A stretch of 64,000 nt of DNA from Hymenobacter monticola (GCF_022811645.1 NZ_CP094534.1:2480001-2544000), one strand, 5' to 3'. Positions 27,653 to 37,117 are shown, counted from the first letter of the stretch. Notes: generated by a model from the sequence alone, not told the origin. Numbers and translations are program-made.

Positions 27653-27687
27653 AAAAAGCCCCCTGAGTTTTCTCAGGGGGCTTTTTT
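27653..27687. terminator. Bidirectional terminator
   Basis: GCCCCCTGAG (27658-27667) pairs with CTCAGGGGGC (27672-27681) around a TTTT loop; A residues on the left and T residues on the right. It ends both the DUF5916 gene and the convergent T9SS gene. Confidence 0.9.
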
Positions 27688-27711
27688 AATAAGTAGATGG
27701 TTTGTCGGCTA

Positions 27712-30387
27712 CTACTTGTTCACCATCAGGCGTTGGGTGCTGGTTTGGCCTTTCCCCACAAACTGGCAGAGGTAGAGGCCCGCGGGCCAGGTGGCCGCGT
27801 TTACTTCCAGCTGGTACTCCAGGCCACCCACGGCCTCGCCTTCAAACAGCGTGCTCACGAGCACACCCATCTGGTTGAATACCCGCACCGAGGCGGGCAT
27901 GGTAATGGGCGTCTGGAAATTGACCGTGGTGGTTGTGGCCATCGGGTTGGGGAAGGCCGACAGGACCACACCGGGCGCCGGTGCAGGCATGCCGGCGCAG
28001 CTGCCTAGGTAGTCGTTGTGGTTGGAGCCGGGGCCGATGTGCGCCGCTACGGCATTGGGCGAGATGCAGATTTCGTGGCCGTTGTGGCACACCAGCACTT
28101 TGGGGTTCTTGGGGTTGTTGCCGCAGCTGGCATTCACCACCGTCAGCGTCACCGTAGCCGAGGCCGTGCAGCCGCTGGCGTTGGTAGCCGTCACGGTGTA
28201 GGTGTATTGGCCGGCGGCCACGGGCGCAAATACCGGGTTGGCAATGCCGGCGTTGCTCAGGCCCGCGGCCGGACTCCAGCGGTAGCTCACGCCGCCCACG
28301 GCCGTCAGGGTAGCCGTTTGCGGGCCGTAGCCGAGGAAAATGGTGTTCGGCTGGTCCGCGAATACCGGCGCGCTCGCCAGGGTTACCGTCACGTTGGGCG
28401 CCCGGAAAGGGGCGGGGGCCGTCAGGATGGCCTGCGTGGTGGCGGTGCAGCCATTGGCGTCGGTGGCCGTCACGGTGTAGGTGCCAGTGGGCACCCCGGT
28501 CAGGTTCTGCGTCGAGGCTTGGAAACGGTTAGGGCCCGTCCAGGCGTAGGTGACGGGGGCCACGGCGCCGGTCACGGCCAGCGCAATGCTGCCGGTGCTG
28601 CCCGCGCAGGCGGGCTGGGTGGGCGTAGCCACCACGGCCGTGCTGCAGCCCACCACGTTAATCGTAAATGACTGCAGCACGGCGCCGTAGCTGTTGCCGT
28701 GGTGGTAAATGTCTTCCGCTGCCAGGGTCACGCGGTGGGCGCCAATCTGGGCCGCGGTGGGCGTGCCGCTGAGCGTGGCCGTGCCGTTGCCGTTGCTCAT
28801 AAAGCGCAGCCACGAGGGCAGCGTCGCGGCCAGCACATCGAGGCGGTCGCCGTAGGGCAGGTCGGGGTCGGTGGTGGTGATGTTGTACACGAAAGTGCGC
28901 CCCACCATCAGCGTCAAGTTGCCGGGCTGCGACGTAAACGACGGCGCCGAGTTAATCAGGAAGTTCAACGTGTGCGTGGCCTGGTCGCCGTGCGTATCGC
29001 GGGCCACGAAGGTGGCTGCGTGCGGGCCCCAGTCGGCCAAGGCCGGCGTCCAGCTCAGCTGGGTGCTCACGGGGTTGGCCGCTGCCGTCGGAATGGCGGG
29101 CCCGAAGCTGGCGCCGGCGGGCATGCCCGTCACACTGGCCAGGGTCACGCGGTCGGTGGCGTCGGGGTCGGAGGCCTGAATGGTGTAGCGTAGCGCCGTA
29201 CCGGGCGTCACTTGCACCGTGCTGCGGTTGGCAGGCGTGGGCGGCACGTCGAAGCGCGGGCGCTGAGTCACTTCCACTGTCACCGACGTGACGGCCTGCA
29301 CGCCGGACAAGTCCTGCGCCACAAAGGTGATAACCGTGGTGCCCAGGTTGGCCGCCGTGGGCGTCCAGGAAAAGGCCGTTTGCACCGGGTTGGCGTTGAG
29401 CGGCAGGGCCGGAGCCGTGCTGGCCGCCGAAGGCGCACCATAAGACTGCAGGTTCACCACGTCGCCAGCGTCGCTGTCGAGGGCCCGCACGCTGAAGTTT
29501 ACCGCCTGGCCGGGCGCTACCTGGTACACGTAGCCGTGGGGCGGCGTGAGGCTGTAGTCGAACATCGGCGGCGTCGAGCTGGCCGTCACTTTCACCAGGA
29601 AATCTACCAGGATGCTGGTGCGCCCGTCGCTTACTTTCACCACCGCGTTAAACATCTGGCCCACCGTCAGGCCCACGGTGCTGAAGGACACCACGCCCGT
29701 GCTCGGGTTCACGGTCATGCCCGGAGCATTCGCGAAGGGGTTGTTGTTGAAGTCGTTGGGCGTGGCCATCGTGTAGGTGAGGGCGTCGCCATCGGGGTCG
29801 CTGGCCGGCAGCCGGAACGTGGCTGCGGTTTGGCCCACCGCCAGGTTCATCACCGGCACCAGCGTCGAAACGGGCGAGTTGTTACCCGAGCCCGCGTTCA
29901 CCAGCGTGCTCACGTACATCACGCCGTTGGAGTTGTTGGTGAGGGTGCTCAGCCGGCAGCAGTCCGTGTAATAAGACCTGAAATCGCCGGCCGTGGCGTA
30001 GGTGTGCGTGATAGTGGCCTCGCCGTAGAAGCTGTCGCCCACCACGTCCACCGACGTCACGCCCAGGTTGATGGTGGCGTTGGTGCCGTCGCCAAATTCC
30101 AGCTGGCCGGTCACCACCGACGAGCCCACGGTGGGGTTCAGCCCGCCGAAGCTGGCGCGCCACGCCTGGCTCACCCGGAACTCCACCGTGCGCTTGCTGG
30201 GGTCGGTGGCCACGGTGCGCCACGTGAGCGAGCCGTAGCGGAAGTGGGAGGCCTGCGCCGGGGCCGCAGCCCCCAGGCCCAGCAGCAGGCAAAGCACTAG
30301 CACCCGCCACCCGGCAAACCGGGACCAGGAGCCCAGCCCCCAGGAACGAGTGTTAAAATTCCTTCCTACAAAGTCAAATTGTTTCAT
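27712..30387 (-). CDS. Large T9SS-exported protein with cadherin/PKD-like repeats
   Basis: 891 residues. A signal region with a hydrophobic segment at about 28-46 ends at APAQA. Next comes an N-terminal domain (SHFRYGSLTWRTV) seen in Bacteroidota surface proteins, then several Ig/cadherin-like repeats with Asp-Pro-Asp motifs (LPASDPDGDALTYTM, TIQASDPDATDRVTL, TTTDPDLPYGD), then two SprB/PKD-like repeats (AWTGPNRFQASTQNLTG, YRWSPAAGLSN), a CHNGHEICI segment and a Por-secretion sorting domain (SAFPNPMATTTTVNF to QRLMVNK). Likely a cell-surface adhesin-like protein. Convergent with the DUF5916 gene. Confidence 0.87.
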   Translation of the reverse strand: MKQFDFVGRNFNTRSWGLGSWSRFAGWRVLVLCLLLGLGAAAPAQASHFRYGSLTWRTVATDPSKRTVEFRVSQAWRASFGGLNPTVGSSVVTGQLEFGDGTNATINLGVTSVDVVGDSFYGEATITHTYATAGDFRSYYTDCCRLSTLTNNSNGVMYVSTLVNAGSGNNSPVSTLVPVMNLAVGQTAATFRLPASDPDGDALTYTMATPNDFNNNPFANAPGMTVNPSTGVVSFSTVGLTVGQMFNAVVKVSDGRTSILVDFLVKVTASSTPPMFDYSLTPPHGYVYQVAPGQAVNFSVRALDSDAGDVVNLQSYGAPSAASTAPALPLNANPVQTAFSWTPTAANLGTTVITFVAQDLSGVQAVTSVTVEVTQRPRFDVPPTPANRSTVQVTPGTALRYTIQASDPDATDRVTLASVTGMPAGASFGPAIPTAAANPVSTQLSWTPALADWGPHAATFVARDTHGDQATHTLNFLINSAPSFTSQPGNLTLMVGRTFVYNITTTDPDLPYGDRLDVLAATLPSWLRFMSNGNGTATLSGTPTAAQIGAHRVTLAAEDIYHHGNSYGAVLQSFTINVVGCSTAVVATPTQPACAGSTGSIALAVTGAVAPVTYAWTGPNRFQASTQNLTGVPTGTYTVTATDANGCTATTQAILTAPAPFRAPNVTVTLASAPVFADQPNTIFLGYGPQTATLTAVGGVSYRWSPAAGLSNAGIANPVFAPVAAGQYTYTVTATNASGCTASATVTLTVVNASCGNNPKNPKVLVCHNGHEICISPNAVAAHIGPGSNHNDYLGSCAGMPAPAPGVVLSAFPNPMATTTTVNFQTPITMPASVRVFNQMGVLVSTLFEGEAVGGLEYQLEVNAATWPAGLYLCQFVGKGQTSTQRLMVNK

Positions 30388-30728
30388 AAGAGTAAAAAAT
30401 TGGAATTAGGGTGAAATATGATTTTTTAAAGTAAAAGGGAATTAGAAATAGCATTATTGACAAGCAAGTCTGTTTGAAATAATGATATCAATTTCCTTTT
30501 TAAATGCCACTATGGCGAAATGGAAGATGTATAATTCAAATTTAGATAAATGTTTAGGCCATGCAAGTGGTTGTAATATAATAATTCATTATTCTTTGGA
30601 TTAGTATTTCATCCATGGGTTTTGTGCTATTCAGGGTTGGTTTCTGCTGCTCGAGCCTGCATCACGGACGCCGTGGCTGAAACTGGCCGGATTGTTCGAC
30701 CTTTGCCGGGCGCTTCTTTCTTGCCTCT
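30388..30728. other. AT-rich intergenic region
   Basis: 341 bases, clearly more AT-rich than the flanks, between two divergent genes. It probably holds the promoters of the T9SS gene and the HipA-like gene. No gene or RNA recognised. Confidence 0.6.
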
Positions 30729-31523
30729 ATGCTGCCCCCCGCTGCCCCCGAACTCCGCACCGTCGTGCTCACGCGCTACGTGACCCCGCTCCGCGAGGGC
30801 GGCTCCCTGCCCGGCCTCATGGAAGCCGACGACGGCTTTCTCTACGTGGTGAAGTTCCGCGGCGCGGGCCAGGGCGTGAAGGCCCTCATTGCGGAGCTGA
30901 TTGTGGGCGAGCTGGCCCGCGTACTGGGCCTGCGCGTGCCCGAGCTGGTGTTTTGTGAGTTGGACGAAAGCTTCGGCCGCACCGAGCCCGACGAGGAAAT
31001 CCAGGACCTGCTGCAGGGCAGCACCGGCCGCAACCTGGCCCTGCACTACCTCTCCGGCGCCATCACCTTCGATTCGTTGGTGACCACCGTGGAACCCCAA
31101 TTGGCCTCGCTCATCGTGTGGCTCGACGCCCTGACGCTGAACGTGGACCGCACCGTCCGCAACACCAACATGCTCATGTGGCACAAGGAGCTCTGGCTCA
31201 TCGACCACGGCGCGGCCCTCTACGTGCACCACGCCGGCCCCGAGTGGGCCGCGCCGCGCCCGCGCCCTTTCCCCCAGATTAAAACCCACGTGCTGCTGCC
31301 CCAGGCTACCGAGCTGGCAGCAGCCGACGCCCTGGGCCGCGCCCGCCTCACGCCCGAAGTCATTCGCAGCATTGTGGCGCTGGTGCCCGACGAGTGGCTG
31401 GCGCACGCCGCCGGCACGCCCGCCGAGGAGCGCGCCGCCTACGCCGGCTTCCTCGAAGCCCGCCTGGCCCAGTCCGAAACCTTTGTTCAGGAAGCCGAAA
31501 ATGCCCGCCATGCACTTATTTGA
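30729..31523 (+). CDS. HipA-like kinase
   Basis: 264 residues of the small stand-alone HipA-family kinase type, not the classical HipA toxin (which is about 440 residues). Visible elements: YVVKFRGAGQGVKALIAELI (nucleotide-binding Lys and helix), VWLDALTLNVDRTVRNTNML (catalytic Asp and Asn loop) and LWLIDHGAALY (metal-binding Asp). The product probably phosphorylates a protein or small molecule. Its 3' end overlaps the DUF3037 gene by 23 nt, a conserved gene pair in many bacteria. Confidence 0.88.
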   Translation: MLPPAAPELRTVVLTRYVTPLREGGSLPGLMEADDGFLYVVKFRGAGQGVKALIAELIVGELARVLGLRVPELVFCELDESFGRTEPDEEIQDLLQGSTGRNLALHYLSGAITFDSLVTTVEPQLASLIVWLDALTLNVDRTVRNTNMLMWHKELWLIDHGAALYVHHAGPEWAAPRPRPFPQIKTHVLLPQATELAAADALGRARLTPEVIRSIVALVPDEWLAHAAGTPAEERAAYAGFLEARLAQSETFVQEAENARHALI

Positions 31524-31884
31524 GTACGCCGTGCTGCGCGTGGTGCCCCGCGTGGAGCGCGAAGAATTCCTGAATGTGGGCGTCATCCTCTACTGCAAAG
31601 ACCAGCGCTTCCTGCAGGTGCAGTGCGCCGTGCCCGAAGCTCGCCTGCGCGCCTTTGCCCCCGACCTGGACTTGGCCGAAGTGGCCGCCCGCCTGCACGC
31701 CTTCGAGCGCATCTGCGAGGGGCGCGCCGCCGGTGGCACCATCGGCCAGCTGCCCATTGCCGAGCGGTTTCGCTGGCTCACGGCCACGCGCAGCACAGTG
31801 GTGCAGTGCTCGCCCGTGCACCCCGGCCGCTGCCCCGACGCCGCCGAGACACTGCAGCGCCTGCTGACGCAGCTGGTGCGGTGA
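31501..31884 (+). CDS. DUF3037 protein
   Basis: 127 residues. The ATG at 31501 overlaps the HipA-like gene; a second ATG at 31510 is equally possible. The domain starts FEYAVLRVVPRVEREEFLNV and GVILYCKDQRFLQV, the usual DUF3037 opening, and ends with the Arg-rich WLTATRSTVVQCSP and HPGRC segments. DUF3037 proteins nearly always sit beside a HipA-like kinase, suggesting a partner or regulator, although a toxin-antitoxin role has not been shown for this pair as far as I know. Confidence 0.88.
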   Translation: MPAMHLFEYAVLRVVPRVEREEFLNVGVILYCKDQRFLQVQCAVPEARLRAFAPDLDLAEVAARLHAFERICEGRAAGGTIGQLPIAERFRWLTATRSTVVQCSPVHPGRCPDAAETLQRLLTQLVR

Positions 31885-31920
31885 GGAGGCTCAGGCTGTC
31901 AGTTGGAAGCGGCTGAAAGG

Positions 31921-32547
31921 CTAGTGGGGGAGTATGCCTTTCTCAATGCACAGCAGGCGCACGTCCCAGCGCAGCTTTTCGCTGTTGGCTTGCAGGAAAG
32001 CAGCTTTGCAGGGTTGGTCCACGTTGTAAGAAAACAGCTTTCTGTCTATTGGGCCGGTGCGTTGCCATCTCCCTTCAGTAAAGGATACTGGAAAACCTGC
32101 AGACCGTCTTCTGTTATAACAGTCCAACACCGAATCAATTAAGCCATCCTTCCGGTTGACCCAGACGGCTATGGTGACCGGTAAGCCGAACGCTGTATTT
32201 CCGTAGCGGTAACTGTTATTATAAAAGCGCAGAATTGTTGAACTGGGCCCTGCTAGCTTAAAGCGAAAGCAGGTAGTCAGTGAATCCTGCTTGATGGATT
32301 CGAGCTTGCGCCGCACAGCCAGCCACCCCCGCAGCGTGGCCGCCAGCGAATCATTCAGCGGTTCTTTTTTAAAAACGGAGCTGTCGAGTAGGCTGGTGTA
32401 GGTGCACCAGAGGGCGGTTTTGTAGTGGGCTTGCTCGTGCGCCGCCACCACGGACGGCGGGTAGACAAATGCAGGGTTGCGGTGCTCGGTACACGCCGCA
32501 ACACCCGAAGCCAGGGAAGCCGCTATTCCTATTTTTCGAAGCTCCAT
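31921..32547 (-). CDS. Hypothetical lipoprotein
   Basis: 208 residues with a lipoprotein-like start (MELRKIGIAASLASGVAAC, Cys19). The rest is a mix of helix (SLAATLRGWLAVRRKLESI) and strands with several Cys residues. No family recognised. It is somewhat less GC-rich than its neighbours. It is convergent with the DUF3037 gene. Confidence 0.65.
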   Translation of the reverse strand: MELRKIGIAASLASGVAACTEHRNPAFVYPPSVVAAHEQAHYKTALWCTYTSLLDSSVFKKEPLNDSLAATLRGWLAVRRKLESIKQDSLTTCFRFKLAGPSSTILRFYNNSYRYGNTAFGLPVTIAVWVNRKDGLIDSVLDCYNRRRSAGFPVSFTEGRWQRTGPIDRKLFSYNVDQPCKAAFLQANSEKLRWDVRLLCIEKGILPH

Positions 32548-33125
32548 TAGTGATGTGCAGGAAATGACAACGCTGGATTGTAACGAACAAGTAAGCAGGG
32601 TATTATGCTACTTCTTGCCTGTTATTTTGAGTGAAGCAAAGGAAAACTCAGCTGTTTGAAAAAATGTCATATTAGTTATTTTGTTTGGCAATATTTGACT
32701 GATAACTTGGCCGGGCTATTCGGCTGACTGGCTGACGCAACCCTGCTTTGCCACTCCACCCGGTAGTACCCACTAGGCTCCCCCCTTGGGTCAAGCCTGC
32801 TTCATTTTTCGCTACCATCCCTTTCCGTTTTTTCCTTGCCTGGCGCGAGGCCTTTTCTACCCTTTCATGATGCGGCCTGCCGGGCTTCATCACCCCGGCG
32901 CCGTTGGGCGCCCCAATCTGAATCCCGGGCGGCCGATGCTTCCGCTTGGCTCTCAGCTTCATTGCTTTCCTGTGCAAACTGCTTCGCCAGGCAATGGCCG
33001 CGCCCGTGTGCGTTCGGGGCGGGGCTCGGGCGGCGGCCGTTGGTGCACCGGCGGCGACTCCGGCCGTTGCGGGGAAGGCAAGTGCCTAGCTATTTCCATG
33101 GTTTACACCTTATTCCGACCTCCAC
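32548..33125. other. Intergenic stretch
   Basis: 578 bases between a leftward lipoprotein gene and the lysin-like gene. 32619-32643 (GTTATTTTGAGTGAAGCAAAG) looks like a worn copy of the family C/D repeat arm. Open frames crossing the region (for example 32786-33148) lack coding character. Confidence 0.4.
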
Positions 33126-33926
33126 ATGGCAAACACCTACCAGATTAAACCCGGCGACACCCTCGGCCGCATCGCCGCCGCGCACCAGCTTTCGTTGGCC
33201 GACCTGCTGGCGGCCAACCGGCAGATTACCAACCCCAACAGCATACAGGTAGGGCAGATTATCAACCTGCCGGTTCCCGCTGCTACGCCAGCTTCGGGCA
33301 CCGCCAGCAGTGGAACAGGCGCGGTAAACCTTGACGCGCTGAAAGGGCATATCAAACCCGAGGTGTTGGCACAAATTCCGGCGATAATTGACCGGTTCAA
33401 GATTAATACGCCCCTGGTAATGGCGCACTTTCTGGCGCAATGCGCGCACGAAAGCTGCGATTTCACTGCCGTGAGCGAGAACTTAAACTACTCGGCCGCA
33501 GCGCTGAAAAGCACTTTTGGCAAGTACTTCGCCACGGATGCCCTACTCGCCGCCTACGCCCGCAAACCCGAAGCCATTGGCGCCCGGGTGTATGCCTTGC
33601 GCAACGGCAACGGCAACGAAGCCTCTAAAGACGGCTGGAACTTCCGGGGACGCGGCTTCATTCAGCTGACCGGCAAATCCAACTACGCGGCGTTTGCCAA
33701 ATTCGTCACCGATAACATCCTGGCCGTGCCCGACCTGGTGGCACAAAAATACCCCCTGCTTTCAGCAGCTTGGTTTTTCCACGACCGAAAGCTTATTGAA
33801 ATGTCAGCCCTGGGTGCAACCGATGACGTGGTAACCAAAGTGACCAGGGTGGTGAATGGCGGCACCAATGGCCTGGCCGAGCGCATCAAATACTTTAAGA
33901 CATACTACGCCCTGCTGCACCAGTAG
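33126..33926 (+). CDS. LysM plus GH19-type lysozyme/chitinase-like protein
   Basis: 266 residues. A single LysM peptidoglycan-binding domain (about 3-49, YQIKPGDTLGRIAAAHQLSL) is followed by a GH19 chitinase-fold domain of the endolysin type (about 70-262) with the catalytic-region HESCDF (Glu109) and SENLNYS (Glu118), and WNFRGRGFIQLTGKSNY. No signal peptide is visible, which is typical for phage endolysins or proteins delivered by other means. No other phage genes are present nearby. The product should cleave peptidoglycan glycan strands. Confidence 0.85.
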   Translation: MANTYQIKPGDTLGRIAAAHQLSLADLLAANRQITNPNSIQVGQIINLPVPAATPASGTASSGTGAVNLDALKGHIKPEVLAQIPAIIDRFKINTPLVMAHFLAQCAHESCDFTAVSENLNYSAAALKSTFGKYFATDALLAAYARKPEAIGARVYALRNGNGNEASKDGWNFRGRGFIQLTGKSNYAAFAKFVTDNILAVPDLVAQKYPLLSAAWFFHDRKLIEMSALGATDDVVTKVTRVVNGGTNGLAERIKYFKTYYALLHQ

Positions 33927-34073
33927 CACAAAGTACGGGCACCTGGCCCGGCTGGCTATCTGACTTCTTTCGGGCAGGAGGCGGCCCAGCGTTTTTTGTT
34001 GGCGCGCCGTATGCAGCCCGGGTCGGCCGCTCGTTCACCTTATCCGAAGCGGCGGCGCTGCTTCGCCTTGTAT

Positions 34074-34484
34074 ATGAAATGTGCTTCTCTGTTGTTTGTT
34101 TGCGCTTTGGTCACGGCTTGTGGCTCGGAGCAGAAACCCCCGTCCACGCCGCCGGCTGCCGCCCGGCCAGCGCCGGCCGCTGCCACCACTTACCAGCGGC
34201 TGCAAGGCAAGTGGCAAAGCACCACCGACGCCCGAAGCGTGATTGAGCTAAAGGAACACCAGTACATCGATTACTACGATGGAAAAGAAGTTGGCGCTGC
34301 TGCTTTCATCCTCGACCGGGCCTGCCCCCAGGAAGCCGGAGCCGGGCACCCCGGCGACAACGAAAAATACCTGGTTCAGCCCAAGGAAGACATGTGTTGG
34401 GAGATAGTGGGCGTAGACGATGTGGGCCTGGAGCTGAGCTACACCGCCCGCGGCAACACCTTGAACTACCGCAAAGTCAAATAA
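34074..34484 (+). CDS. Small lipoprotein
   Basis: 136 residues from the ATG at 34074, which begins a lipoprotein signal (MKCASLLFVCALVTAC, Cys16); the frame opens at 33996 but the upstream part is Arg/Pro-rich and unlike a protein start. The mature part resembles small lipocalin-like periplasmic proteins (YQRLQGKWQSTTDARSVIEL, YYDGKEVGAAAFIL, LELSYTARGNTLNYRKV). Function unknown. Convergent with the defence-like operon. Confidence 0.75.
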   Translation: MKCASLLFVCALVTACGSEQKPPSTPPAAARPAPAAATTYQRLQGKWQSTTDARSVIELKEHQYIDYYDGKEVGAAAFILDRACPQEAGAGHPGDNEKYLVQPKEDMCWEIVGVDDVGLELSYTARGNTLNYRKVK

Positions 34485-34521
34485 GCCCACTCCGGACGCT
34501 GAAGGCGGCGCCCGGCGCGGG

Positions 34522-35586
34522 CTATTCGATGGCCGCCGCCACCTTGCGGCGAAGCATAATCAGCGCGTCCTGCTGCTGGGCGGGCGAGAGGGCGGCCAGC
34601 GGCTGCTCCACGTCATTAAGCGAAAGAATGGCCTGCAGGGGCGATTTTAGCCACTCGTCGCCTTCGAGCAGCAGCCACAGCAGCCGGCAGGTGCCCTGCT
34701 GGTGCTTGGCCAGCAGCCGCGGCAACTCTTCGTTTTGAATGAAGGTGGAAGCGAAAAAAGCATTGCTGACGATGAGGATGGCCACCGGTGCCTTGTCGAT
34801 GGCCTCACTGATGTGCCGCTGATACGCGTCGCCGGGCTGCAGGCGGAAGTCGTCCCACACGGCCAGCTGGGCCCGGTGCTCTAGGGGGCGCAGGGCGCTG
34901 CGCAGCTTCAGCAGCCACTGCCGGTCTTCGTGCGCGTAGCTGATGAAGATGGGCGGCTTGGCGTCGGTTTTCGGGGCAAACTGGGCTTGCAGCAGGCGCA
35001 TCAGGCCGCTGGCCAACTGGCGCGCCTGGGCTGCGTCGTCGGCCGGCTGGGCGAGGGTGGCTTCAAAGTCGGTGGCCGTGAAGCCTTGGTAGGGAAACAG
35101 CTCCCAGCGGGCCACACAGTCGGGAAACACCGCGGCGGCGTCGCCTCCGGTGCAGGGAATCGGAAACACGGGGCGTTGCTCCTGGGTGGCGTACCAGAAG
35201 GTTTCGCGGGTGCCGCCTTCGCCGCCCAGCAGCACCACGGCATCGGCATACTTGAGGGCTTCTACCCACTCGCGCACCCCCGTGGGCACCTCGATGAGGT
35301 AGCCGCCCTGAAAATCGGGGTAGCGGGCCTGGGCCGGGTACACCGCCGGCCGGCTGTCGGCCACCACCTGGATGAGGTAGTCGGCCAAGGGCAGCTGCCG
35401 TGCCTCCAGTGCCCGGGCGTAGCCCTGCGCCACCAGGTAGTCGACGCCCGGCCAGCCGCCCACCACCAGGCCAAAGCCTTGCTCAGCCAAGGCCTGGCCC
35501 AGGGCCTCGGCCAGCAGCAATACGGAGTTAGGCAGGCCCTGCTGCCGGCCCGTGCCCGCCACCAATACCCAGCGAAGTACTTCCAT
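34522..35586 (-). CDS. SLOG-TIR fusion protein
   Basis: 354 residues, last gene of the conflict-type operon. Residues 5-200 form a SLOG/LOG-like Rossmann domain: VLVAGTGRQQGLP at the start, FGLVVGGWPGVD, and the LGGEGGTRETFW motif at about 120-131 that replaces PGGxGTxxE of LOG enzymes. Residues 212-354 are a TIR domain: PIFISYAHEDRQW (strand A and BB region) and TFIQNEELPRLL, where Glu287 is the likely catalytic Glu of NADase TIRs. SLOG domains bind nucleotide signals, for example in Thoeris ThsA. The fusion suggests a signal-gated NADase. The start is 13 nt after the TPR gene stop. Confidence 0.85.
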   Translation of the reverse strand: MEVLRWVLVAGTGRQQGLPNSVLLLAEALGQALAEQGFGLVVGGWPGVDYLVAQGYARALEARQLPLADYLIQVVADSRPAVYPAQARYPDFQGGYLIEVPTGVREWVEALKYADAVVLLGGEGGTRETFWYATQEQRPVFPIPCTGGDAAAVFPDCVARWELFPYQGFTATDFEATLAQPADDAAQARQLASGLMRLLQAQFAPKTDAKPPIFISYAHEDRQWLLKLRSALRPLEHRAQLAVWDDFRLQPGDAYQRHISEAIDKAPVAILIVSNAFFASTFIQNEELPRLLAKHQQGTCRLLWLLLEGDEWLKSPLQAILSLNDVEQPLAALSPAQQQDALIMLRRKVAAAIE

Positions 35587-35599
35587 CGGTTAATGCGGC

Positions 35600-37049
35600 T
35601 TAAGCTGCGCTGGTGATAAACTGCAACGGATTGGTAGCCAGTAATTCGTTTAGCTTGGCCAGCTGCTCCTCGGTGCTGGCTTTCATCCACAGTTCCGGGG
35701 CCAGGGCGTAGGCTTCCTGCAGCGTTTGGTTGCCCTGCTCGGGCTGCCCCAGGCCGAGGTAGGCCTCGCCCTTGCTGGCCAGCACCCAGTAGCGGTTGGC
35801 GGCGTCCTTTTGCTGTTCCGGCCCGGCTGCAGGTTCGCCCAAGGCCTGGAAAGCGGCCTGGGTGGCCAGCCATTGGTCGCAGAGTGTAATGACTTCTTTG
35901 CGCACCCGCTGGGCCTGCACGTAGTCGGCAATGGCCTCGGCGGCCGACGCCGTGGGCTCGGCCGCCCGCGCGTTCAGCAAAAAGGCCAGGTTGATGCCGT
36001 TGTAATAGTCGTTGCGCAGGTAGAAGCCCCGCTCGTAGGCCCGCACGGCTTCGTCCAGATACCGCGCGCGGTCGGCCGCCTGCTCCGCCGCGGGCTTGGC
36101 CTTGGTCAGGTCCCACAGCCGCTTGTGAATGCTGCCCCACATGCCCAGGGTTTCGGTGTCGTTGGTGGTGGCCGGCGTCAGGGGCACCAGCAGCGCCCGG
36201 GCGTCCAGGAGGGCCTGTTCCGGGCTGGGCTCTTTGCTTTTGTAGGTAGCCAGGGCCAGCTGCTGCAAAATGTAGGGGTCCTCGCGGTCGTCCTGCGATA
36301 GCTGCACGGTGGCCGTTTGGCGGGCTTCTGCCCGGGCCTGCGCCTGGTTTTCGCGCACCACTTCCAGCAGCACCTGCATCTTAAACCACTTGCCTTGCTT
36401 CTGCGCCGCGCTTACCCGGTTCATCAGGGCCATGTGCGTTTGCTTGCTGGCAGCGGTTGATACCGCGGCCAGGTTGCTGGCGGCGGCCATGGTGATGAGG
36501 GCGGCTTCCTGCACTTTCTTAAGGGCCGGCGGGGTAAGGTCCAGAAAAGTATACACCGGGCTGTCGCGGCTCACGGGGTCGTTAGCCAGGATTTGCTCAA
36601 TGGCGTCCGTCAGCATGGCCTGAAAGCGGCGTGCCTCCACGGCGTTGATGTCTTCGCCCAGGTGGTGGTACTGACGCACGGCCACGTGGTTGATGTCGAA
36701 TGGAAAGGCCTTGATGCCGTCCTCGGCAATGATGATGGTGGTTTGCGGGCGCAGCGCGTGCCGCACGCCCAGCTCATAAAAGGCGTTTTTATTCGATGTA
36801 GATAGGTCGGCCACCACCACGTCGGCGTTGAGCAGGTGTTCGTACATGGGCACGTCAATCAGGCCCGAATGCACGATTTCATCGGCCCGAATGCAGCGCA
36901 GGCCGGCCGCTTCCACCGCCGGCTTTATCATGTTTTTGTAGGAGACGTCCAAATCCAGCAGGCGGCCGGTTTCGAAGGTCGGTCTTCTTGCCAAAGCCCA
37001 TCACCACGAAACAGGTTTTTTGCTTTGGAGCAGGGGCGGTTTGTGCCAT
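35600..37049 (-). CDS. TPR sensor-like protein with CFVVMGFG N-terminus, frameshifted
   Basis: The natural start is the ATG at 37049, giving MAQTAPAPKQKTCFVVMGFG and GKKTD, but then a one-base excess at about 36977-36978 (GACC followed by TTC) shifts the frame. From there the protein continues as FETGRLLDLDVSYKNMIKP to the stop at 35600. Repairing the base gives 482 residues. The N-terminal domain (CFVVMGFG to YELGVRHALRP, about 1-130) is a Rossmann-like module; the rest has TPR-like helices (PEQALLDARALL, AVRAYERGFYLRN, GEAYLGLGQPEQGN). It resembles TPR-S (sensor) proteins of conflict systems. A TTG start at 36994 could give a form lacking the first strand. Sequencing error, pseudogene or programmed shift cannot be told apart here. 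Confidence 0.75.
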
Positions 37050-37117
37050 GTAAGGTGCCAAAAAAGAAATGAGGTAGCGAAGGAAAAGGCGGCTTTCCGG
37101 CAAGCCCGCCGCGGGGG

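Noticed and set aside
33126..33926. Prophage
   Set aside because: Only a single lysin-like gene; no capsid, tail, integrase or att-like repeats nearby.
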